DNA from: Paracoccaceae bacterium
GTDB taxonomy: Bacteria > Pseudomonadota > Alphaproteobacteria > Rhodobacterales > Rhodobacteraceae
Length of the DNA: 64,000 nt
Assembly (NCBI GenBank): GCA_947476475.1
Contig: CANJQT010000002.1
Location: 1-64,000, forward strand
Direction: 5' to 3'
Shown: piece by piece, positions 24,096 through 33,286 of the stretch
How the letters are laid out: every line of letters starts with the position of its first letter
How positions within the stretch are numbered: the first letter of the stretch is position 1
Translations under genes and position numbers: made by a program
Notes under the pieces: generated by a model
What the model saw: the letters and a program-made list of their open reading frames with translations, nothing else
What the model was told of the DNA's origin: nothing
Databases searched by the model: none

Positions 24096-24458
24096 TCAGG
24101 CGTTGCGCGATCGGCGTGGCTGGTCGTCGTAAATCCGGTCAAGCATCTGCGCCCGTCCGAAAGATCGGGCGCAGATCTGACGCTGATCCCCCCTTTCGGC
24201 ACCGATCCGGTCGATTTCAGCGGCCAGCAGGGTCAACACCTGCTGCGCCAGAATAGCGTGAGCATCCAGCACCTGCCAAACCGGCGGCTCGGGCGACCGG
24301 GTTGCCAGATCGGTCTGTCGGCTTAGGGCGTCTTCGGTTTGGTCATGCAAGGCTTGCGTGCTTTGAAGCCGGGCAGAAATTTGGGCCAACCGGGCAAGAT
24401 CCGCCGCCTTTTGCAAATTGGCCAGTTGGGACAGGGCTGCTATCCGGTCGGTGCGCAT
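24096..24458 (-). CDS. Coiled-coil protein of the flagellar operon (possible FliJ-like)
   Basis: 120 residues, almost entirely helical. Heptad-like leucine/alanine spacing is seen in AALSQLANLQKAADLARLAQ and again in AILAQQVLTLLAAEIDRIG, and there are no hydrophobic membrane segments. It follows flhB by 11 bp, with an AAAGG ribosome site inside the end of flhB, so it belongs to the flagellar operon. Size, helix content and position fit a FliJ- or FlgN-like export accessory protein, but no family motif is conclusive. It is the last gene of the minus flagellar arm. Confidence 0.6.
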   Translation of the reverse strand: MRTDRIAALSQLANLQKAADLARLAQISARLQSTQALHDQTEDALSRQTDLATRSPEPPVWQVLDAHAILAQQVLTLLAAEIDRIGAERGDQRQICARSFGRAQMLDRIYDDQPRRSRNA

Positions 24459-24469
24459 CGGGTTGCCTT

Positions 24470-25555
24470 TCAGTATCCGCGCCGGTCGCGGGCGCGTTGG
24501 CGCATCCGTTCGCCGTAGCGGATTGCGGCAGCAACCGGGGCATAATGTTCGGGCTTGATCTCGCGCCCGATGTCGATGGCGGCGTATAGAGCGCGGGCGG
24601 TGGGCGGATCAGAATGGATGGGGACGCCGGCAGCAGCGGCGGCCTCGCGGATGCGCGCGGCGACAGCGTCGGTGCCCTTGGCCAGACAGATCGGTGCCCG
24701 ACCCGAGGCACGGGCCCATTTCAGTGCCACCGCGTAATGGGTAGGGTTTACCAACACCACATCGGCCTTGGGCACATCGGCCAGCATCCGGTTCATCGCG
24801 ATGGCTTGCGCACGTTGGCGGCGCTGGCCCTTGATATGCGGATCGCCTTCGGATTCTCGGAATTCATCGACCAGTTCTTGCCGTGACATGCGGTTGCGGC
24901 GGATATGGTCGAAGTATTGCCAAAGGTAATCCAGCGCACCAATCGCAGCGGTGATGCCAAGGATCAGGATCAGGAAGTCGCGGATCAGACCAATCAGAAG
25001 GGCCGTGGCCATCGGCGCCTCCAACTGCGCCGACAGCAGGATCTGCGGCAGTTGGCGCAGACAGAACCACCCCAGAAGCCCACCGACAAGCACCAGCTTG
25101 ACGCAGCTTTTGCCGAAGTCGAACAGCCCGCTGCGGCCAAAGCGCCGCGCTGCATTGGCGAGAGGATCAAGACGCGACCATTTGGGCACGAGCTTGTCGC
25201 TGGAAAAGGTCAGGCCGCGCTGGCCAAGAACTGCCAAAAGCGCGCAAAGGCCGGGCAACACGAATAGCGGCCAGGCAGGCGCCGCAATGGCAAGCGCCCA
25301 GCCCGCAACCCCCCAGGGGGCCGCTGCCGCTTTCGGCCCGGCGGTCTGGCCGATCTGGTCCAGATAGGTGGTCCCGGCGGAACCGATTGCCATCAGGGCG
25401 GCCTGACCAAAGGCCAGTGTGGCCAGCAAGAGGCCCCCCAGTGCCGCCGCCGCTGTCAGGTCCGCGGAACGGGCCACGTCACCCCGTGCCCGCGCGTCCT
25501 CCAGCTTTTTCTGGGAGGGTCCATGTTCCTTGCTGTCGTCATCCTCGCTCATCAT
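24470..25555 (-). CDS. flhB: Flagellar type III export protein FlhB
   Basis: 361 residues. The basic N terminus (SQKKLEDARARGDVARSADL) is followed by four membrane helices and a cytoplasmic domain with the autocleavage motif NPTH (Asn270-Pro271). FlhB sits at the export gate and switches substrate class from rod/hook to filament after self-cleavage. The block EFRESEGDPHIKGQRRQRA is typical. The first of two adjacent ATGs gives an ATGA overlap with fliR (25552-25555). flhA, fliR and flhB are contiguous here, whereas fliP lies in the divergent arm and fliQ is not in the window. Confidence 0.95.
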   Translation of the reverse strand: MMSEDDDSKEHGPSQKKLEDARARGDVARSADLTAAAALGGLLLATLAFGQAALMAIGSAGTTYLDQIGQTAGPKAAAAPWGVAGWALAIAAPAWPLFVLPGLCALLAVLGQRGLTFSSDKLVPKWSRLDPLANAARRFGRSGLFDFGKSCVKLVLVGGLLGWFCLRQLPQILLSAQLEAPMATALLIGLIRDFLILILGITAAIGALDYLWQYFDHIRRNRMSRQELVDEFRESEGDPHIKGQRRQRAQAIAMNRMLADVPKADVVLVNPTHYAVALKWARASGRAPICLAKGTDAVAARIREAAAAAGVPIHSDPPTARALYAAIDIGREIKPEHYAPVAAAIRYGERMRQRARDRRGY

Positions 25556-26325
25556 GGCAGCCGGAAAGGATCGTCAAGAAAGGCCTGAAATCCCCCTGAC
25601 CAAAGGTTCAGCATCAGGGGTGCTGCCAAAAAAAGCAGGATCAGCGCACCCGCGCTGAGTGCAGGGGCGCCGACGAATGACACCATCAGCGCCGGCATGG
25701 CGCGGTTCATGGCCCCAAGCGCCACATTGTAGATCAGCGCCGCGATGACGAAGGGCGCAGCCAACCGGAAGGCGAAGGCGAAAGCGGCAGTGATGCCCGA
25801 AAGGCTCCAGTCCCGCATGAGGCTAGCGGCCGGAAAGCCTCCGATAGGCAGCGCGTCATAGGACAGGATCAGCCCCGCAGCCAGCTGCACGTGCAGGCCG
25901 CCCAACATTGCCAGGGCCAGCGCCGCACTGGTCAAAAGATGAGACATGGCGGGCATCGGCTCACCCGCAGCCCCGAACATCTGTGACAATGACCCCGACT
26001 GCGCCGCAAGTCCGCCGGCCATTTCCATTGCCATCAGCCACAGCCGGATCATGAAGCCCAAGGCCAAACCGTTCAGGGTTTCGGCCATAAGCAACAGCGC
26101 AAATCCGACCACTTCGCCGGGCGGGGCAGGCAGACGGGTAGCCACAGCAGGAGCGACGATGACGGTGAAGGCCAAAGCCAGCCCCAGCCGCACCCGACCC
26201 GCAACCATCCGTTCGCCAAAGCCGGGCATCAGCGCCATCAGAGCGCCGATCCTGAGAAAGACCATGCCGAAAATCGCAAGTTCTGTCCGCGCCAGGTCGA
26301 AGAGCTGCGCCACCACATCATTCAT
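25552..26325 (-). CDS. fliR: Flagellar biosynthetic protein FliR
   Basis: 257-residue inner-membrane export-gate subunit with about six hydrophobic segments. The N-terminal RTELAIFGMVFLRIGALMALMPGFGE and the GFMIRLWLMAMEMAGGLAAQSG stretch (about residues 94-115) are typical of FliR; the latter corresponds to the conserved region preceding the plug. It assembles with FliP and FliQ into the conical export gate. It overlaps both flhA (ATGA at 26322-26325) and flhB. Normal length and no anomalies are seen. Confidence 0.93.
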   Translation of the reverse strand: MNDVVAQLFDLARTELAIFGMVFLRIGALMALMPGFGERMVAGRVRLGLALAFTVIVAPAVATRLPAPPGEVVGFALLLMAETLNGLALGFMIRLWLMAMEMAGGLAAQSGSLSQMFGAAGEPMPAMSHLLTSAALALAMLGGLHVQLAAGLILSYDALPIGGFPAASLMRDWSLSGITAAFAFAFRLAAPFVIAALIYNVALGAMNRAMPALMVSFVGAPALSAGALILLFLAAPLMLNLWSGGFQAFLDDPFRLP

Positions 26326-28406
26326 GCCGTGACCAGCCCGACGATCGCGGGTTTCGCTTCGGTTCCCACCTCCTCGTAGGACAGGACCGGTGCCGATATC
26401 CCCTTGGCCCCCAGCGCCATTTTGACGAACCGACGGCGGCGGGCCGAAGTGACGACGGCTGGAAAAATCCCCTTTTCCCCGGCGCGGGCCACCTTCTCGG
26501 CAATATTACCTGTCAGGCGATTGAATTTTTCCGGCGGCAGGGCGATGTCGCTCATACCGCGATCTCCCTCGACCTGATGCAGGCGAAAGGCCTCCTCCCA
26601 TTCGGGGGCAAGCTGCAAGAGTGGCAGGGTGCCGTCGGGCCGTTTCAATTCGGCGATAATCTGAAATCCCAGGCGGCGGCGGACATGCTCGCATACTATT
26701 TCGGGCAGGGTCTGACCGCGCATTTCGGCAATCGCCTCTAGGATCAACGGCAGATTGCGGATGGAAATCCGCTCCTCAAGCAGCAACCGCAGCACTGCCA
26801 GAAGCAAATCGACAGGTACCTTGTCGGGGATCAGTTCATCAAACAGGCGGCGGTTGGCTTCGGCGCGGGCAGGGTCTGCCAGATTCGTGCTCTCCTCCAG
26901 AAGCCGGCGCAGGCCCTTAAGGGTTAGCAGACGGGCAAAGTTGCGCTTGACCACCTCAAGTAGGTGGGTCGCCAGAACCTCGGTCGGGCCAACGACCGTC
27001 GCCCCGGCTATCGCCGCTGCTTCTTGCAGGGATTGGGCGATCCAGCGGGCCGGGGCGCCATAGACCGGCTCTTTCACGTCACCGCCGGCCGGCAGAGCCG
27101 CATCGTCACCCCCGACAAGCGCCAGCACCTGATCTGGATAAAGCCGGTTGCGCGCCTGTTCGACCCCCTGAATGCGGATCCGGTAAAACCCGGGATCGAG
27201 CGTCGAATCGTCCGTCAGACGGATTTCCGGCAAAATCAACCCATAACTTGCTGCCACATGGTTGCGCATATTGACGATGCGCGCCTCTAGCCCCGTTGCG
27301 GGGTCCAGCACCATGCCAACAAGACTGGGCGAGAATTCCACATGGATGTCGTCAATTGTCAGTATATCGCCAATGCTGCGGGTGCGTGGCGGTTCGGCGC
27401 CCGACTGGGGTTGGCTGTCTGCCCGTTTGGCCAAAAGCTGATCCGCCTGATGCCTTTGCCAACCGATCACGCCAAGGATCAGCGCGCCAACCATGAAGGG
27501 CACGAAGGGCAGGCCGGGCACCAGTGCAAACAGGGCCATCAGAAGCGCGACCGTTCCCAGCGCCAGCGGGTGGCGACCCAGTTGGCGCAAGATATCCTTG
27601 TCAGCTGCCCCCTTGGTGCCGCCACGCGACAGCAAAAGCGCAGATGCGATCGAGATGATCACCGCCGGGATCTGGCTGACCAGTCCGTCGCCCACTGTCA
27701 GGATCGCATAGGTCTCCAGCGCCTGTTGAAGCGGCATGCCATGCAAGCCAACGCCGATGGCCAACCCCACCGTAAGGTTCAGAAGCGTGATCAGCAGACC
27801 CGCGACAGCATCGCCCTTCACGAACTTCGAAGCCCCGTCGAGCGAGCCGAAAAAGGTGGTTTCGGCTTGTTCGCGCTCGCGGCGGATCTTTGCTTCGGCA
27901 TGGTCGATGGCGCCCGCGTTCATGTCGGCATCAATCGCCAGCTGACGGCCCGGCATCCCGTCAAGGGCGAAGCGTGCGCCCACCTCGGCCATGCGGCCGG
28001 CGCCCTTGGTGATGACAATGAAATTGACGATCAAAAGCACGCCAAAGACCACGAGGCCGATCAGGACCGAACCAGACATGATGAACATGGCAAAGCCTTC
28101 GATCACGTGGCCCGCCGCCGCAGTACCGGTGTGGCCCTGCCCGATAATCAGTTTTGTGGATGATACGTTCAGCGCAAGCCGGAGCATCAGCGAGGCCAGC
28201 AGAATGGTTGGGAAGGCAGAAAAATCCAGTGGCCGTTCGATGAAAAGTGTGATGGTGAAAATCAGGATGGCGATGGCAAAGCTGGCGGCCAGACCCGCAT
28301 CCAGAATCCATGCGGGCATCGGCAGGATCATCATGGCGATGATCGCCATCATCGCCAGCGCCAGAAGCACGGTCGGGTGAAAGAGGCTGACTGAGAGTTT
28401 CATCAA
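26322..28406 (-). CDS. flhA: Flagellar export component FlhA
   Basis: 694 residues, standard for FlhA. The N-terminal half has about eight membrane helices; the FHIPEP-family cytoplasmic loop reads RFALDGMPGRQLAIDADMNA followed by REREQAETTFFGSLDGA. The C-terminal half (from about 340) is the cytoplasmic ring domain that docks export chaperones and FliJ. FlhA uses proton motive force to drive flagellar protein secretion. Adjacent ATGs at 28406 and 28403 overlap the transglycosylase stop, giving coupled translation. Confidence 0.96.
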   Translation of the reverse strand: MMKLSVSLFHPTVLLALAMMAIIAMMILPMPAWILDAGLAASFAIAILIFTITLFIERPLDFSAFPTILLASLMLRLALNVSSTKLIIGQGHTGTAAAGHVIEGFAMFIMSGSVLIGLVVFGVLLIVNFIVITKGAGRMAEVGARFALDGMPGRQLAIDADMNAGAIDHAEAKIRREREQAETTFFGSLDGASKFVKGDAVAGLLITLLNLTVGLAIGVGLHGMPLQQALETYAILTVGDGLVSQIPAVIISIASALLLSRGGTKGAADKDILRQLGRHPLALGTVALLMALFALVPGLPFVPFMVGALILGVIGWQRHQADQLLAKRADSQPQSGAEPPRTRSIGDILTIDDIHVEFSPSLVGMVLDPATGLEARIVNMRNHVAASYGLILPEIRLTDDSTLDPGFYRIRIQGVEQARNRLYPDQVLALVGGDDAALPAGGDVKEPVYGAPARWIAQSLQEAAAIAGATVVGPTEVLATHLLEVVKRNFARLLTLKGLRRLLEESTNLADPARAEANRRLFDELIPDKVPVDLLLAVLRLLLEERISIRNLPLILEAIAEMRGQTLPEIVCEHVRRRLGFQIIAELKRPDGTLPLLQLAPEWEEAFRLHQVEGDRGMSDIALPPEKFNRLTGNIAEKVARAGEKGIFPAVVTSARRRRFVKMALGAKGISAPVLSYEEVGTEAKPAIVGLVTA

Positions 28407-29233
28407 TTTATCAAAGGTTGTTCGGCGGGTAGGGCAGAAATAGTGGCGGCCAAGGGGGCGGCAGGTGGGCCGAACAGGCTGGCACCGCTGCCGTTTCCGA
28501 CCGGAACCAGCGAACCCAAACCCGCCCCACCACCGGCTTGCAGCAGCGGGAAATTATTCACCCGGGGTGACGGAGTTGACAGTTCAGCCAGCGGCAGATT
28601 CGCGTCAGCGGCGGTCATCAGAATGTCGGCGATCACAGGCAGTTCCTGATCATCAGCGGCCAAAAGGGTGCTGCGGAACCGATTGAACCGGGCTGTGTAG
28701 CGCTGTGCGAATTCCGGTGTGCGGGAATGATAGGCCCCGGCGGCCGCCTCCCAAGATCCCTTTTCGCGGTAGAGGTCGCGCAGATAGCGGGCGGCATAGG
28801 TGGCATTTGCCATCGGGTTGAACATGGCCCTGATCGAGCCGAAATGCTGGCCGTGCCAGCGATAGTTGATTTGAAAACACCCGATGTCAAAGCTGGTGGC
28901 ACCCCGACCGAATTCCTGTTCGGCATACGCCAGCGCCTGATCAGGTCCGTCAAACCAATGGCCGGCACCTTCCATGTTCACCGTCCACGGCCAAGGGCGA
29001 AATTTCCCGTCACGCCGCCGCCCGGTTTCATTCAGGGCGATGGCCAGCAGAACCGACAATGGCACACCTTCGGCTTGTGATACGGCCTGGGCGGCCCGAA
29101 CGCAGATTTCCGACGCATCTTCCACGAGTTGTGTGGCCAGAGCCGTCCCGGCGAAGCCGCAAAGGCCGACGAGCGAAGCGAACTGGCGCAGGGCGCGCCT
29201 GGTCCCCGGGAAGGCGCCAAAAATCATCGTCAT
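28403..29233 (-). CDS. Flagellar-locus lytic transglycosylase (SLT domain)
   Basis: 276 residues with an N-terminal signal-like segment (about 10-33) and a lysozyme-like SLT domain: VLLAIALNETGRR with the catalytic Glu, FDIGCFQINYRWHG, and AARYLRDLYREKGSWEAAAGAYHSRTP. The enzyme would cleave peptidoglycan so the flagellar rod can pass. Rhodobacter sphaeroides uses a dedicated transglycosylase, SltF, for this in its flagellar cluster, and this gene may be its functional counterpart. Orthology is not shown. The C-terminal tail beyond about 200 is low-complexity and Pro/Ala-rich. Coupled to flhA by overlap. Confidence 0.85.
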   Translation of the reverse strand: MTMIFGAFPGTRRALRQFASLVGLCGFAGTALATQLVEDASEICVRAAQAVSQAEGVPLSVLLAIALNETGRRRDGKFRPWPWTVNMEGAGHWFDGPDQALAYAEQEFGRGATSFDIGCFQINYRWHGQHFGSIRAMFNPMANATYAARYLRDLYREKGSWEAAAGAYHSRTPEFAQRYTARFNRFRSTLLAADDQELPVIADILMTAADANLPLAELSTPSPRVNNFPLLQAGGGAGLGSLVPVGNGSGASLFGPPAAPLAATISALPAEQPLIN

Positions 29234-29272
29234 TCTGACCCATACGCAATTCTTGCTGTTCGCTGAAACCCT

Positions 29273-29305
29273 AGGGCGCAGAGGTTGAGATTCGGTAAGC
29301 GCCCT
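29273..29305 (-). other. Intercistronic stem-loop between the 811-residue gene and the transglycosylase
   Basis: 7-bp perfect arms AGGGCGC (29273-29279) and GCGCCCT (29299-29305) around a 19-nt loop, just after the upstream gene's stop on the minus strand. No U-run follows in the direction of transcription, so it more likely affects mRNA processing or stability than termination. Confidence 0.35.
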
Positions 29306-29310
29306 TTTCG

Positions 29311-31746
29311 TCAGTTACCTGTGGCAACCGGCAGAGCGAGAAGGCCGACAATAGCCGCGCGGAGCGCGCCACTTTCAGAGACTACGGCCTTGCTGGCGGC
29401 TAGGCTTGCCGTGGCTTCGACAGGGCGGGCATCCGGTGCGGCGGGACTTGCAGCATCAGTCAGTCCAAGCTTGTCGGCTGCGGCGCGATAGCTGTCATCG
29501 TGGGCTGCGGCGTCTTGCCAGTCGCCGGACTGCCAAAGGGCGCGCGCCAGATCTTCATTTGGCCCGGATCGCGCCAACTGGATCGCAGCCGAAGCATAGT
29601 CCTTTTGCATCAAAAGCGCTTCGGCGCGCAGCCCGGAGGCATCGGCATGCGACAAGCCGTCCAGTTGGGCGAGGGCCTTGTCCGGCGCGAACTCTGCCAG
29701 CGCCGCACGGGCAAGAATGGCGCGGCCTGTATCGGTCTGGCCAGCCGGCCCGGCCAAGAGCGCGCGGGTCTCGGCCGGAAAGCCCAATTTGGCCAGCCGG
29801 GCGGCGATCGTCTGAAGGGTGTCGGATCCCGCCGCGGGGTCGTTCAGCGCGGCGTCAAGCGTGGCCGGTTTGTGAAAATAGAGCCGAAGAAAGGCCGCAT
29901 CATCGCCTTGCGCGGCCAGTCGCATCATGACCATTCGTGCCAGTGGGCGCAGATCAGTGTCGGGATCATTTGTCTGCCGTTCCTCTAGGCGACGCGCGGC
30001 CCCGTCATAGTCGCCTGCGGCCGCGCGCGCCTCAATCTCCAGCGCGACGAGATTTGCCCCGAGTGCGCCCCCGCCATGTTCGAACGCCAAAGCCGCGATG
30101 GCTTCGACCTGATTCGCGGTGATCTCCTCCTGCTGATCCAGTCTCGTGCGCATTGCGGTCATTGCGGCTTTGATAGCCAGATCATCATTGCCACTGGCCA
30201 GCCGATCCAGCTGTTCGAGGGCAAGCGCCGGATCTTGGGCTTCAAGTGCCAGATTGGCATCAACCATACCCAGATTCCGATGGTCCGCAGCACCTTCGGC
30301 TCTGGCCATCGCATTGCGGATGTCACGGGCGGAACCGGGGTTTCCTTCGCGGATAAACCGGTCTGACAGCCGTTGACCCAAGGTGGCCCGCAATGGGGCG
30401 GGGAGGCCGGAAAACGTCCGCACAATGGAGGCGGCATTCGCCGACCCTGCTGTATCCGTGGGCGAAACCAGAAATGCCCAGAGGGCGGCGTGCGTATTGC
30501 AGCCCTGCATACCGCTCAACGGGGTGTCGGTCGCTGGTGTCTGGTCGTCAATGATCTGGCCAAGCGCAGCCAAGAGCGCGGCATCTTCGGACTGGTCATT
30601 GAAGGCGCGCAGGGTTTGACGGGCTTCGGCGCCCATGCCGAGATGAAGATAGAGCTGGGCCAGGCTTCGGACGGCTGCGGGATCGGGGCGATCGAACTCG
30701 CCGGTCAGGCGGTTGCGCGCGCGCGTCAATTGCAGGGGCGCGGGCTCATCACTTCCCCAATCTGCCAGCGCCAGTGCCTCGTCGCTCAGGCAGGTTTCAC
30801 CCTGCGTGGTGAGTTCGCGGGCCATCGGGTTGGTATGCGCGTCACGGTCCATGCTGGTTTCGGCGTGAAAGGCGACCTTCTCCTTTGGATTAGCCGCGTC
30901 GTCGGGTAGCGAAGCCCGGGGAGCATGCGGCCATATTTTGCTGTCAGGCCCTGCCAGGGTCACCATGCCTTGCGACGCGGCACGGCTGAGCTGCATCAAC
31001 AGCTCTGCCTCGGTTGCGAGAACGTCTGGCGATGGCAGGGACAAGGGCGGAGTGCCTTCTTCGGGCCATAAGGAAGCAGAAGGCAAAAGCGGCAGATCTG
31101 CCTTTGGCACTTCGACGATGGGCTGCTGCGTAACGTCCAGCCCGGGCTTCTTGTCGATTGGCTTTTGCGCGTTTGCCAGAATATCGCGCCAGTAAATGGG
31201 CAAACTGGCTTCGTCGTTTGCCGTGAGCCGAAACGATAGGGTCGCGCCGCTGCTGTGCGGCGGAAGCATTTCGCGCGTCTGCCCGGGGTGGGGCAGAGAT
31301 GGACGCGGTTCCGCTATCTTGTCGCCAGCGTCCAAGGGCTGCTCGAATAGGGAGTTGGCGCGTGGCGTTCCATCAGCGATATCAATCACGACCTTGCCAT
31401 CGGGCAATTGGGTCGCCTTGGCAAAACAGTCGCAGCGGCTGGTCAAGGCCAGCGCACCAGATCGCGCTAGCGGCTCTACGGCGCTAATCCGCTGTCGGGA
31501 AATCTTGTGGAAAATGTTGTCGGTAACGAAGCTTATTCCATCGCCCTTCATGCGCAGCTCATAGCCCGTGGCGGTACGACCCAGCTGCCATTCGTGCGCT
31601 GCGTCCGGTTGCAGGACCAGCCGGGTAAATCCTGGGTGTTCGCCAGATCGTATCAGCACCGTCTCAGCGTGCAGGGGTGCCGCCACCAACCCGGTCAGCA
31701 GTGCCAGGACCAGGCGCAGTGCGGACGCAGTGCGATGCCCAATCAT
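29311..31746 (-). CDS. Large periplasmic repeat protein of the flagellar/motor operon
   Basis: 811 residues with a Sec signal peptide (about 1-27). An N-terminal domain to about 130 reads HPGFTRLVLQPDAAHEWQLG and looks AMIN-like, a peptidoglycan or envelope targeting fold. A low-complexity linker follows. From about 340 to the end there are helical alanine/leucine-rich repeats resembling TPR or Sel1-type units (AQLYLHLGMGAEARQTLRAF, DYDGAARRLEERQ). Its start overlaps the motA stop by ATGA, placing it among motor genes where motB or rhizobial motC would be expected, but it has no OmpA domain. Function unknown; a periplasmic motor or stator scaffold is possible. Confidence 0.75.
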   Translation of the reverse strand: MIGHRTASALRLVLALLTGLVAAPLHAETVLIRSGEHPGFTRLVLQPDAAHEWQLGRTATGYELRMKGDGISFVTDNIFHKISRQRISAVEPLARSGALALTSRCDCFAKATQLPDGKVVIDIADGTPRANSLFEQPLDAGDKIAEPRPSLPHPGQTREMLPPHSSGATLSFRLTANDEASLPIYWRDILANAQKPIDKKPGLDVTQQPIVEVPKADLPLLPSASLWPEEGTPPLSLPSPDVLATEAELLMQLSRAASQGMVTLAGPDSKIWPHAPRASLPDDAANPKEKVAFHAETSMDRDAHTNPMARELTTQGETCLSDEALALADWGSDEPAPLQLTRARNRLTGEFDRPDPAAVRSLAQLYLHLGMGAEARQTLRAFNDQSEDAALLAALGQIIDDQTPATDTPLSGMQGCNTHAALWAFLVSPTDTAGSANAASIVRTFSGLPAPLRATLGQRLSDRFIREGNPGSARDIRNAMARAEGAADHRNLGMVDANLALEAQDPALALEQLDRLASGNDDLAIKAAMTAMRTRLDQQEEITANQVEAIAALAFEHGGGALGANLVALEIEARAAAGDYDGAARRLEERQTNDPDTDLRPLARMVMMRLAAQGDDAAFLRLYFHKPATLDAALNDPAAGSDTLQTIAARLAKLGFPAETRALLAGPAGQTDTGRAILARAALAEFAPDKALAQLDGLSHADASGLRAEALLMQKDYASAAIQLARSGPNEDLARALWQSGDWQDAAAHDDSYRAAADKLGLTDAASPAAPDARPVEATASLAASKAVVSESGALRAAIVGLLALPVATGN

Positions 31747-32612
31747 GCCGCCTCTACCTTGACGGTGCGCAGGGCCTCTTCCAGTTCAGAGAAGCTTGGC
31801 CGGATGTGGTGGGGTGTATTCTGGCGACCAACCTCGATGCAGATGTTCGGCGCATGCCGATGCAGATTTGCCACAAGCACTTCGCGGATCAATTTGGAGA
31901 AATGGGCGTCTTCTTCGACCACGGTTTTTACCTTTGCTGCGAACGGGCCGACAAGGCCATAGGCCATGAAGACGCCCATGAAGGTTCCAACCAGTGCCGA
32001 GCCGATCATGCCACCCAGAATCTCGGGCGGTTGGTCGATCGAACCCATCGTCTTGATCACGCCCAGAACGGCGGCGACGATGCCAAGTGCGGGCATACCG
32101 TCGGCGATAGACTGCAGGGCGTGGCTGGAATGAAGGGCGTGATGCAGGTTGGCATCAAGCTGCTTTTCAAGCACTTCTTCGACTTGATGGGGGTCATCAT
32201 AGTTCATCGAGGCGGCACGGAATGTGTCGCAGATCAGTTCTGTCGTTTCGTGATCATGGCTGATCTTCGGGTACTTGCCAAAGATGGATGACCCGTGCGG
32301 ATTTTCGACATGTTCTTCAAGCCCAACTGGGTTGGCCTTGGACAACCGGATCAGTTCGAACAGCAGGCACAGGAGGTCGCGGTAATCTTGCGGTTTCCAC
32401 TTTGGGCCCTTGAAGACCTTGCCCACATCCTTCAGCGTCTGCTTGACCGAGGCCAAGTCATTCGCCAGCACAAAGGCGCCTGCCGCTGCGCCGCCGATCA
32501 TGATCAGTTCCCAAGGGGCAGCTTCCAGGACGATGTCCATTTTGCCGCCATGCAGAACATACCCGCCAAACACCATGATGAAGATAATGGCGATGCCGAC
32601 AAAGCCGATCAT
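31743..32612 (-). CDS. motA: Flagellar motor stator protein MotA
   Basis: 289 residues, the usual length, with four membrane helices: the first two near the N terminus, and the last two in LQSIADGMPALGIVAAVLGVI and ALVGTFMGVFMAYGLVGPFA. The large cytoplasmic loop (about 60-165) contacts FliG. KMDIVLEAAPWELIMIGGAA is a typical MotA block. MotA and MotB form the proton-driven stator; motB is not adjacent and not in this window. An 80-bp gap with a CCGACT/AGTCGG hairpin lies upstream, between it and the motE-like gene. Confidence 0.94.
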   Translation of the reverse strand: MIGFVGIAIIFIMVFGGYVLHGGKMDIVLEAAPWELIMIGGAAAGAFVLANDLASVKQTLKDVGKVFKGPKWKPQDYRDLLCLLFELIRLSKANPVGLEEHVENPHGSSIFGKYPKISHDHETTELICDTFRAASMNYDDPHQVEEVLEKQLDANLHHALHSSHALQSIADGMPALGIVAAVLGVIKTMGSIDQPPEILGGMIGSALVGTFMGVFMAYGLVGPFAAKVKTVVEEDAHFSKLIREVLVANLHRHAPNICIEVGRQNTPHHIRPSFSELEEALRTVKVEAA

Positions 32613-32692
32613 GGATGGATCCCCCTGTTGGTGCTGTGCCCGACTGTTCGCGAAGTCGGATAAGTTTCAGTCTGCATTCTGGTTTCAGCGCC

Positions 32693-33286
32693 TTAGCTTT
32701 TCGGGGCGTTGGCATTGCGGCCCGCCAGCAAGACGCTGATCGCATAGGCTTTGGCGGGGTCGAGGCCTGTCAAAACGCCGGCGGCCGATTCAGGACGCAT
32801 GCGGGCCAGAAAGCCAGCGGCGAAATCCGGATCCATCTCTTCGAACAATTTGGCTGCATCTTTTGGCTTCATGCTTTCGTACATGGCAACCAGTGCGCTG
32901 ACGTCCTTGTCTGCCGCCTGATCAGCCTGAGCGATTGTCGCGGCAAGTCTGGCCTCTGCGCTGGCAAGTTGAGCAAGCTTCCTTTCGATCTCTTTCCTGG
33001 CAAAGCCGAGGGTGGCTTGCTGTTCGGCCGCAAGCTTTTCCTGTTCTGCCAACCGGCCTTCGCGCGCTTGCAAGGCGGCAAGCAGCGCCATCGTTCCGCC
33101 GTCCGCCTCGCAGGCCAGGGGTGCGGTTTCGCTGGAAGGCGCGGAGTCTGTCGTGTTGGCCATCGCGGCACCAAGGCCCGCGCCAAGTTTGAGAAGGCCG
33201 GAAAGGACGAGGAAAGCCGCCATAAGCACCAGCCCCCCGGGGCGCCGTCTCGTCGGCGTTATGCCAGAGAAGGCGAAGCGTTTCAT
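32693..33286 (-). CDS. MotE-like motility protein (MgtE N-domain-like fold)
   Basis: 197 residues: a short cytoplasmic N terminus, one membrane helix (about 18-36), a long coiled coil (about 68-118, EGRLAEQEKLAAEQQATLGF) and a C-terminal helical domain (about 124-187) reading SALVAMYESMKPKDAAKLFEEM then PDFAAGFLARMRPESAAGVL. The last part matches the MgtE intracellular N-domain, as in the MotE/FliG-like proteins of alphaproteobacterial motility loci. In rhizobia MotE acts as a periplasmic chaperone for MotC. Its partner here could be the 811-residue protein; that is an inference. ATGA overlap with the preceding gene. Confidence 0.8.
   Translation of the reverse strand: MKRFAFSGITPTRRRPGGLVLMAAFLVLSGLLKLGAGLGAAMANTTDSAPSSETAPLACEADGGTMALLAALQAREGRLAEQEKLAAEQQATLGFARKEIERKLAQLASAEARLAATIAQADQAADKDVSALVAMYESMKPKDAAKLFEEMDPDFAAGFLARMRPESAAGVLTGLDPAKAYAISVLLAGRNANAPKS

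Noticed and set aside
23172..24326. 384-codon open frame on the plus strand
   Set aside because: Antisense to the TVP38 part of the flavoprotein fusion; Gln/Arg/His-rich composition typical of a shadow frame.
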